Notes under the pieces: generated by a model | What the model was told of the DNA's origin: nothing | The model's database searches: none | What the model saw: the letters and a program-made list of their open reading frames with translations, nothing else | Program-made: the position numbers and the translations under genes | Shown here: piece after piece, positions 60,401 to 64,000 of the stretch | Layout of the letters: every line of letters begins with the position of its first letter | Position numbering within the stretch: the stretch's first letter is position 1 | From: Tamarix chinensis | Lineage: Eukaryota > Streptophyta > Magnoliopsida > Caryophyllales > Tamaricaceae | Assembly (NCBI GenBank): GCA_030549775.1 | Contig: CM060177.1 | Location: forward strand, 68,129,638-68,193,637 | DNA: 64,000 nucleotides | Direction: 5' to 3'

Positions 60401-62196
60401 CGACAGATCAGATTTGTTTCGTTGATTTCTGGATTCTACGGTTAGGGTTTCTAAGTTAAATTGGTCGATTGGGGCTATAATTGGAGGAAATAGGGCTTGG
60501 TTGGGCCTTATATTGAATTTAGATGGCCAAATTGAAGTTCTGAAGCTTAAGTTGTGAAAGATTTAGTGCGATTTGTGGTTAATTTGAGTGAAATCGAGGC
60601 TAGGGTTTCATGATTTGGGGGTTCGGTCGATTTTGTGTAATTGATGGTAGAGGGCTTTAATTACTTTGTTGTACGGTGTATTGGGATTGGATTCTAAGCT
60701 TTGATACTGGATTTGATGTAGGACAAGGAAAGAGGTTAGTGGGAAGGAGAGAAAAAGGAGAAAGGGAGGAAGAAGGTGACCGATTGAGAGGTGAATGGAG
60801 AAGTAAATAGTGGAATGAAAGTAGTAATTAGAGGGGATAATCAATCATATTAATACTCATTCATTCAAATTTGAAAAATAATCTAATGTCTAAGACCCTG
60901 TATATAGGCCAAAGAACTATAACGATAAACCAGATAATATCTAAGATAATGTTCTAAATCTAGGATAATATCTTATTCATAAGAGATAATTATGCATGAC
61001 TAAATAATATCCAACCTAATATTATGTAAGCTGAACAATATGAGTATTTACTAAATGCATTCAATTTTGATGGACAATGTGTTTTTGTGAATAAGAGATA
61101 ATTATTCATAACTAAATAATATCCAATATAATATTATATAAACTAAAAAATTTCAATATTCACTAAATGCATTCAAGTTGGATCTATTTTGTGTTTTTGT
61201 GATTCAGTCTGGGCCTCTTATCCTCTCATGCACGGCAGTCAGTGGCTTTCTCATCATTTTCGGACATGTCCAGTTTCCAGGAAGTCAATGAGAGTGACTG
61301 CGGAGTTAGCTTGGAGGCTTTTCTCTGACTTAATGTTTTTCACATTACTCCTATTCTACTCCATTGCAACGGCCAGGCAGCTACGTACGTTGTTAGAAAT
61401 CTGACTTTTCATGAACACACTATCCATATAAAGTTATGGCTGCAGTTTGTTCCGATGCAGCTTTGCAAGGCCCTCATTTCGTTGTATTATGTACCTGCCT
61501 CCCGCCAACTTGATAACATTTTCACAGAATGACCGTCATTTTCTTTGCCCAAGATGTTTTCCCTATCTGCGGCTTTTTAAGAACTCGTCTTTTTTTCCCT
61601 CTATTTTTTTTGGGGGGGGGGGGGAAGTATTACATATCAGTTTTTGCGCAAGTCTGTTAGGTCTGCATGTGACTGCTTTGATGAGCTTTTGCGTTGACAC
61701 TAAAGATTTAATAACCCTAGCTAATGTACCATCTCAATGAAATCTTTACTCTCTCCAATTTCCCATTCTTCTGAGTTTCATGTTCATTTTGCATGGCAAG
61801 CCACTGCCATTTCTGACAGGTTTCCGCACCTTCTGTTTGGGCATCTTTAAATTTTAGTTGGCTGTATTGATTGCCCAGTTGTATTATTTTCCGAGCTTGT
61901 GATTATGGAATCTACAGTTTCATTTTGATTTATTCTACACGAGGTTGATATGTATTTGGCTTGCTTGTTTTTGAGCATAGATGATGAAGCAAAGGCACAA
62001 AGTGGAGAAGGCGAACAAAATTGGGGATGAAGTTGGGTGGTCGAAGAACCAAGAAGCCGCAAAGACAAACCCACAGCTCGCAACAATGAACAAAAAGTTT
62101 GGGATGATTCATGGTTTATCATCCCTTGCAAATATCCTGTCTTTTGGCTGTCTTGCAATGCATTCTTGGTACTTAGCCAGTAAAATCAACCTATGA
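39315..62196 (+). CDS. DUF4149 / TMEM205-like membrane protein (3 exons, 212 aa)
   Basis: CDS = join(39315..39517, 39623..39842, 61981..62196). The ATG context is ACAATGG (A at -3, G at +4). The product matches, from memory, the plant DUF4149 (TMEM205-like) family, about 210 residues with four membrane segments and no cleaved signal; its biochemical role in plants is not established. Visible hallmarks are the N-terminal [33 protein letters not shown] (TM, residues ~47-65), [37 protein letters not shown] (TM), a conserved [16 protein letters not shown] hydrophilic loop and a final helix [19 protein letters not shown]. Intron 1 is 105 bp (phase 2, GT-AG). Intron 2 is 22,138 bp (phase 0, donor GAG|GTATGT, acceptor GCATAG|ATG). 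No stop or frameshift occurs in the spliced frame. Some relatives are fused to a LEA-like N-terminal domain; this one is the short form. Exon joining is inferred from splice sites and family wording. Confidence 0.9.
39623..39842 (+). CDS. Exon 2 of the DUF4149 gene
   Basis: The acceptor is CTGATAG|GAACTT; the joined codon restores AAG. It encodes residues 68-141, from [10 protein letters not shown] to FTPMTIE. The donor is GAG|GTATGT. If the following intron is retained, the frame stops after 11 more codons (at 39875). Confidence 0.92.
41789..42033 (-). mobile_element. Cassandra-like solo LTR (245 bp, TSD GTTTC) with 5S-rRNA-derived segment
   Basis: The ends are TGTAATAGC (41789) and GGGGGTATTGCA (42033) on plus, i.e. 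TGCAATACC...TATTACA on minus. A perfect GTTTC flanks it (41784-41788, 42034-42038). On the minus strand it holds AGGATGGGTGACCTCC (plus 41932-41947), identical to the 3' domain of plant 5S rRNA, preceded by GCTTGAGC, cf. GCTTGGGC in 5S. Cassandra TRIM LTRs are about this size and carry 5S sequence; downstream words such as GCATGCTTAAAA and GTAGCCCTAATAAGG also fit as I remember them. The 5' half of the 5S domain is eroded. Confidence 0.75.
42052..42946 (+). repeat. 5' LTR of the chromovirus remnant, expanded to 895 bp
   Basis: It matches the ~411-bp 3' LTR apart from two extra copies of a 243-bp segment. TCAGTTATGAGTTGGTTGG and GCATTGGCTGCATATAGG occur three times. The end next to the primer-binding site is placed at CCTACCA. 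Confidence 0.8.
42097..42824 (+). repeat. 243-bp tandem triplication in the LTR
   Basis: Units are 42097-42339, 42340-42582 and 42583-42824. By eye they differ only in G-run lengths and one or two single-base indels (CTGTATTATT versus CTGTTATTATT). The 3' LTR has one divergent copy. Confidence 0.92.
42986..43183 (+). pseudogene. Ty3 gag N-terminus, truncated
   Basis: The ATG is 24 bp after the primer-binding site. The frame reads [20 protein letters not shown] followed by a charged coiled-coil-like stretch ending in [13 protein letters not shown], typical of the N-terminal segment of chromovirus Gag. It runs into the family-A fragment at 43184, so the capsid domain is absent. Confidence 0.75.
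43184..43310 (+). mobile_element. Truncated family-A 5' end inside the chromovirus
   Basis: TGTAATACCCCC is followed ~80 bp later by GCCACACTAAGTATTAATAA and AGTGTGG, which gives the family's hairpin (CCACACT/AGTGTGG). The remainder of the element is missing; the 3' junction lies in 43290-43310. Confidence 0.55.
43292..43613 (+). pseudogene. Ty3 integrase C-terminus plus chromodomain, truncated
   Basis: The translation contains [34 protein letters not shown] and, after an in-frame stop at 43502, [20 protein letters not shown] and [12 protein letters not shown]. This is the standard C-terminus of plant chromovirus Pol (integrase tail and chromodomain). The rest of Pol is deleted. Confidence 0.85.
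44026..44814 (+). other. Intron DNA, no element recognised
   Basis: AT-rich with a short GA run (44261-44274). A minus-strand open frame of 74 codons (44379-44603) is basic and has no recognisable motif. No gene is supported. Confidence 0.4.
44820..45660 (+). pseudogene. Copia GAG-pre-integrase and integrase core, degraded
   Basis: Recognisable words are [10 protein letters not shown] (just after a stop that replaces Trp), [15 protein letters not shown] (zinc-binding HHCC end), SDNGREFFN with a catalytic Asp, [17 protein letters not shown] with the catalytic Glu altered, and [16 protein letters not shown], followed by RIFGCTSFI. Stops fall at about 45057, 45363 and 45582. The enzyme would insert cDNA into the genome; this copy is inactive. 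Confidence 0.85.
45661..46378 (+). pseudogene. Copia linker between integrase and RT, degraded
   Basis: A hydrophilic Asn/Ser/Glu-rich translation with several stops. It ends with [14 protein letters not shown] and [19 protein letters not shown] in the last frame, the usual lead-in to copia RT. It is cut at 46378 by the hAT insertion. Confidence 0.75.
46379..47221. mobile_element. Non-autonomous hAT element (843 bp, TSD GAGTGGAA)
   Basis: A perfect 8-bp duplication GAGTGGAA (46371-46378, 47222-47229) flanks terminal inverted repeats: 5' CAGTGTTTGAA and, on the other strand from the right end, CAATGTTTGAA (10 of 11). Subterminal GC-rich words (AGGCGC, GCGCCT, CTTGAGGCGCAAGGC) also occur inverted at both ends. 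Length, TIR and 8-bp TSD fit hAT. No transposase frame is present; minus-strand frames are Phe-rich translations of A-runs. Excising it restores the copia frame. Confidence 0.9.
47222..48280 (+). pseudogene. Copia reverse transcriptase, degraded
   Basis: RVT_2 family. Blocks are [70 protein letters not shown] and the catalytic YVDD at 47768-47779, followed by [12 protein letters not shown]. In-frame stops lie at about 47462, 47648 and 47704, and the frame breaks at about 48284 before RNase H. The long intact frame 47720-48286 suggests moderate age. Confidence 0.92.
48281..48730 (+). pseudogene. Copia RNase H, degraded
   Basis: After a frameshift at about 48284 the frame reads [31 protein letters not shown] and [11 protein letters not shown], then [16 protein letters not shown] and DILTKGL. 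These are the usual RNase H blocks of copia. Stops occur at about 48521 and 48627. A purine tract and the 3' LTR follow. Confidence 0.88.
48733..49000 (+). repeat. 3' LTR of the copia element (268 bp)
   Basis: It starts TGTAGAAAATG directly after GAGGGGGAG and ends CATAACTTTCACA. A TATA-like CCTATATATAGGTG is at about 48922-48935. The matching 5' LTR is not in the window. Confidence 0.85.
49001..50520 (+). pseudogene. Second copia fragment (integrase end to RT), heavily degraded
   Basis: Reading across frames it shows [20 protein letters not shown] (integrase C-terminus), [20 protein letters not shown] (about 49842), [17 protein letters not shown] (about 50091), AVYVDDLS with the YVDD box at about 50323, and [17 protein letters not shown] (about 50467). 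It starts exactly where the first copia's 3' LTR ends, so the first element probably inserted in it; the upstream half is not found in the window. Long minus-strand frames here are shadows. Confidence 0.8.
51568..51865. mobile_element. Candidate MITE with GAGCC/GGCTC-rich termini
   Basis: It starts CTGTAAATGAGCCGAGTCGG and ends AAGCCGACTCTGTTTATAAAC, giving imperfect inverted termini around CCGAGTCGG/CCGACTCTG. Internal words such as AACAAGCTCGAGC and TTGCAAGC recur. A family of GAGCC/CTCGAGC-rich small plant elements is known to me, but I cannot confirm the target duplication. Confidence 0.35.
52540..54020. repeat. Degenerate AT-rich quasi-tandem repeat
   Basis: ATTAATTATTTATAATTATG and variants recur every 50-70 bp with strong drift. 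This may be an old AT-rich minisatellite. Confidence 0.45.
54523..54568 (+). other. Conserved 5' hairpin of family A (A5 copy)
   Basis: CACTCAGTAC pairs with ATACCGAGTG at 8 of 10 positions. Compared with A2, the fifth pair has changed from T-A to C-G on both arms, a compensatory change. Confidence 0.65.
54930..54946 (+). other. Conserved palindrome of family A (A5 copy)
   Basis: CAGTACG-CTA-CGTACTG has perfect 7-bp arms. Counterparts are at 26854 (A3), 31487 (A4) and 18122 (A2), with different centres but kept symmetry. Confidence 0.6.
55128..55500 (+). repeat. CACTATTAT/CCGGTGG array of A5 with 54-bp tandem units
   Basis: CACTATTATAGCCGGTGG occurs at 55303, 55357, 55411 and 55465, exactly 54 bp apart, with spacers AAACACACAGG / GCAGAACGCCTCTGAC nearly identical. 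Two more spaced units lie at about 55131 and 55184. As 54 is a multiple of three, both strands stay open and give 18-residue repeats; these are artefacts. Confidence 0.92.
57366..57452. repeat. AAT microsatellite
   Basis: Runs of AAT interrupted by TCATAATAATAATTATA. It is in the same relative position as the AAT/GAT array of A3. Confidence 0.9.
58106..58115 (+). promoter_or_regulatory. Candidate LTR TATA box of A5
   Basis: TATTTATAGG, identical to the word in A3, about 890 bp before the element end and downstream of the CGG-rich block. Confidence 0.35.
59081..59402 (-). repeat. LTR-like repeat copy 1 (minus orientation)
   Basis: It shares GTAGGACAAG, GGGGATAATCAAT, ACTCATTCAT, AGGATAATATCTTATTC and AACTAAATAATATCCAACCT with 60718-61060. 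On the minus strand GCCTATAAATAGGGCC is a TATA-like word. It includes a short AATAATC run (59209-59223). Confidence 0.7.
59403..60717 (-). other. Region between the two LTR-like repeats
   Basis: A 124-codon minus-strand frame (59479-59853) and a 75-codon one (60029-60256) have no motif I recognise. GATTCAATTGAATAC occurs twice about 90 bp apart (60072, 60162). It may be the decayed inside of a minus-strand retroelement. No host gene is supported. Confidence 0.35.
60718..61060 (-). repeat. LTR-like repeat copy 2 (minus orientation)
   Basis: It is about 80% similar by eye to copy 1. On the minus strand it is followed by CCAGTATCAAAGC, which resembles the initiator-Met primer-binding site TGGTATCAGAGC, as expected just inside a 5' LTR. 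A partial third copy (ATAAGAGATAATTATTC to CACTAAATGCATTCAA) is at 61090-61173. Confidence 0.6.
61090..61173 (-). repeat. Partial third copy of the LTR-like repeat
   Basis: It repeats about 85 bp of the end of copy 2 (AATAATATCCAA...ACTAAATGCATTCAA), giving a local tandem duplication. Confidence 0.65.
61981..62196 (+). CDS. Exon 3 of the DUF4149 gene
   Basis: The acceptor GAGCATAG|ATGATGAAG is followed by residues 142-212 and the stop codon TGA. It encodes the conserved KQRHKVE...GDEVGWSKN loop, [17 protein letters not shown] and the last membrane helix, ending SKINL. The exon starts with ATG codons by chance, so gene finders could mistake it for a separate small gene. Confidence 0.92.
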   Translation: MMKQRHKVEKANKIGDEVGWSKNQEAAKTNPQLATMNKKFGMIHGLSSLANILSFGCLAMHSWYLASKINL

Positions 62197-62784
62197 TCTA
62201 ACACTAAACTCACCCACTTTATTTATCCTCATTCCTATCCCGGGCGAAGGAAGGATGTAGTGCTAAAGTGGAGTGATTTCGATACGTTTGAAACATCATC
62301 TAGTGTTTTGCTACTTCGGTTGGATTACTAGTTAGTAGCAAGTTGTCTATTTGTTTGAAATCCACATTGTAAGAACACCTTTTTATTTTCCTGCTTACGG
62401 TCTGGCAATATGAGGTATATGTCTTGTGCTATACCCGTCTTCCTGGTAGCAATCGCGTTCAATATTAACTGAGCACATGAGTATTAAGCTTTTCGTTATG
62501 TACAATAGTGCGGAGAAAGGGTATTTCACTACTCCAATAGGCCGATGTCTTGCTTCAATATTTGATATCCGTTATTTAAATTGATTCAATATGAATAATA
62601 AAATAACTAATGTGGTATTTGTTTAGATTAGATAATCGATTTGATTTTTTGACAAAGATTGTTGATTGAGGGGATGATAGGGTAGATGGGTAGGGGTGCA
62701 AAAGAGGAATTAGAAATAAGTGAGAAAAAAAGGTGTTAGTACATGTTATGAATGAGAGTTTAGAGGGAATGAAGAGGGATATCT
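62197..62784 (+). other. 3' UTR and flank of the DUF4149 gene
   Basis: Mixed-composition DNA for about 350 bp, then AT-rich. A possible polyadenylation signal AATAAA is at 62597-62602. The transcript end is not determined. Confidence 0.35.
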
Positions 62785-63450
62785 CTATTTATAGGGGATT
62801 GAGGTTTGAGGGTTGGGCACAAGAGAAGGGATGAAGGGGAAAGGAAAGTTGCTGCAAACTATGTATGATAAAATGGTTAATACACTTGTTCATCAACTAA
62901 TTTAAGTGCCATTAAAACCTCGTGTCATATGCTAGGTTTTGGGAGTTTAGTCTCATGTACGAGGTAGTCTTGTAAGTTGGGCTTGGATTAAATGGTTGGG
63001 TCTGATAGTTTGGTACAAAAATAACCCATATTACAAATAATATTTAATTCAATGTATTGTATACATATATTTTTGAATTTATGTATATTTTATAGATGCA
63101 TGTCACAAATTACTATTTATAGGGGATTGAGGTTTGAGGTTTGAGGGTTGAGTACAAGAGAAGGGATAAAGGGGAGAGGAAAATTGCTGCAAACTGTTTA
63201 TGATAAAATGGCTAATATACATGTTCATCAACTAATTTAAGTACCATTAAAATCCCATGTCATATGCTAGATTTTGGGAGTTTAGTCTCATGTACGAGGT
63301 AGTCTTGTAAGTTGGGCATGTGTTGAATGGTTGGGTTTGATAGTGTGGTATAAAAATAATTCATATCACAGATAATATTTAATTCAATGTATTATAGACA
63401 TATTTTTGAATTTATGTATATTTTATAGATGCATGTCACAAATTACTATT
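62785..63450 (+). repeat. 328-bp tandem duplication
   Basis: Two copies (62785-63112, 63113-about 63450) both begin CTATTTATAGGGGATTGAGG and end ATGCATGTCACAAATTACTA. They share AGTCTCATGTACGAGGTAGT and similar words, at roughly 90% identity by eye. CTATTTATAGGGG could act as a TATA word. Confidence 0.88.
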
Positions 63451-63708
63451 AGACTAGTTTTTCGATCGTAGAATTGGAGAACATAAGTTAGTCCTACTAT
63501 TGATGTAATATGAAACATTAGAGTAATGGTGAAGTATTTGGTTAGGATAGATAACTTGCAATGATTATCGTGTATCGTAATAAATTAAATTTTTAATTTT
63601 ATTTTATCTATTGCTATTTTTTAGATTTAATTAGTATTAGGGATTTGAAAATTTGAAATTATTAGTTGGAAATGGGGTAATTTAAGGTTTGGATTAAATT
63701 ATTATAAT

Positions 63709-64000
63709 TGTAATACCCTAAAACCTTAATTTAGAAAATTATGATAAAATAGAAATTTATTGGTGAGATTAATTAAATATAATATTTTAATGAAATAATG
63801 GGAGTAATAAAGATAAAAAAGAAGGAAAATAATACAGAATTTAATTAGGGCATATTAGAATAATTTGCTCATTAAAATAGAATTTAGGAAGATTTATCCA
63901 AAAAATTTCTAAATTAATATAAAAAAGAATTTAATTATTATTTTACTAATTTTATTATTTGTAAATACTCAAAAATACCCTAAATACTCCAACTACCTAA
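63709..64000 (-). mobile_element. Reverse family-A copy, 3' tail (continues beyond window)
   Basis: It starts TGTAATACCCTAAAACC on plus, the reverse complement of the family end GGGTATTACA. About 130 bp further in, GAGCAAATTATTCTAATATG (rc of AGCATATTAGAATAATTTGCTC-type sequence) matches the tail words TAGCAAATTACTCTAA at 2470. The body lies outside the window. Confidence 0.65.

Larger units (their letters stand above)
39843..61980 (+). other. 22,138-bp intron 2 packed with transposons
   Basis: A phase-0 GT-AG intron between two exons that together make one continuous family match. Elements identified inside are a Cassandra-like LTR, a Ty3 chromovirus remnant, copia, hAT, a second copia fragment, family-A element A5 and minus-strand LTR-like repeats. 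The first ~1.9 kb (39843-41788) and the last ~0.8 kb (61180-61980) have no recognised element and may be original intron sequence; the acceptor has a T-rich tract (TTGCTTGTTTTTGAGCATAG). Confidence 0.85.

Noticed and set aside
61189..61404. 71-codon plus-strand frame in the last part of intron 2
   Set aside because: No family resemblance, no splice signals that would fit it into the gene, and the spliced gene is complete without it.
61981..62196. Exon 3 as a separate 71-residue gene
   Set aside because: It starts mid-domain, has a good 3' splice site directly before it, and completes the DUF4149 protein in frame with exon 2.

Overview
The window is nuclear DNA of a seed plant, almost certainly an angiosperm; I cannot name the genus from sequence alone. 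Support for this: a conserved plant-type gene with GT-AG introns, plant L1-type LINE, Ty1/copia, Ty3/chromovirus and Cassandra-like retroelements, a hAT element, and very AT-rich repeat-packed intergenic DNA. Only one host protein-coding gene is convincing. It is a DUF4149/TMEM205-like four-helix membrane protein on the + strand (three exons: 39315-39517, 39623-39842, 61981-62196; 212 codons plus stop). Its second intron is 22,138 bp long and filled with transposable elements. Region 1-39 kb is a nested repeat block. Its dominant component is one family of large, non-coding, LTR-like units, called family A here, that begin TGTAACACCCC, end in ...TTACA/TTTCA/TTGCA and are 4.3-5.2 kb long. I could define five copies by both ends plus a 5-bp target-site duplication: A1 10230-14484 (CAGAT), A2 17704-22729 (CATAT/CATAC), A3 26354-31440 (GGCAC) nested inside A4 25973-36278 (TATAC), and A5 54424-58994 (GGTTT/GGTTC) inside the gene's intron. 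Further partial copies lie on both strands (1-2642; 5315-6919 minus; 6920-7175; 16241-16542; 16543-17703 plus 22730-24919 minus; 24920-25972; 36284-36881 plus 38226-38327 minus; 43184-43310; 63709-64000 minus). Every full copy has the same order: conserved ends, usually a 5' hairpin, an array built on CACTATTATAGCCGGTGG, a variable middle made of short repeats that differ between copies, a GC-rich purine/pyrimidine-skewed block, a purine run and an AT-rich tail. I read them as solo LTRs or LARD-like non-autonomous elements, because no coding domain belonging to them is seen. A decayed L1-type LINE (about 7176-10229 and 14485-16240) was split inside its reverse transcriptase by A1. A separate 1.34-kb solo LTR (36882-38225) sits in a reverse family-A copy just upstream of the gene. 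Intron 2, from left to right: a minus-strand Cassandra-like solo LTR with a 5S-rRNA-derived segment (41789-42033, TSD GTTTC); an internally deleted Ty3 chromovirus whose 5' LTR carries a nearly identical 243-bp triplication (42052-44025); a decayed copia element (44815-49000) with a hAT element inside it (46379-47221, 8-bp TSD GAGTGGAA); a second copia fragment (49001-50520); AT-rich DNA with a candidate MITE; A5; and a pair of minus-strand LTR-like repeats (59081-59402, 60718-61060). Downstream of the gene are a 328-bp tandem duplication and the start of another minus-strand family-A copy. None of the transposon reading frames is intact. The one functional gene has its splice sites and frame preserved across the 22-kb intron.
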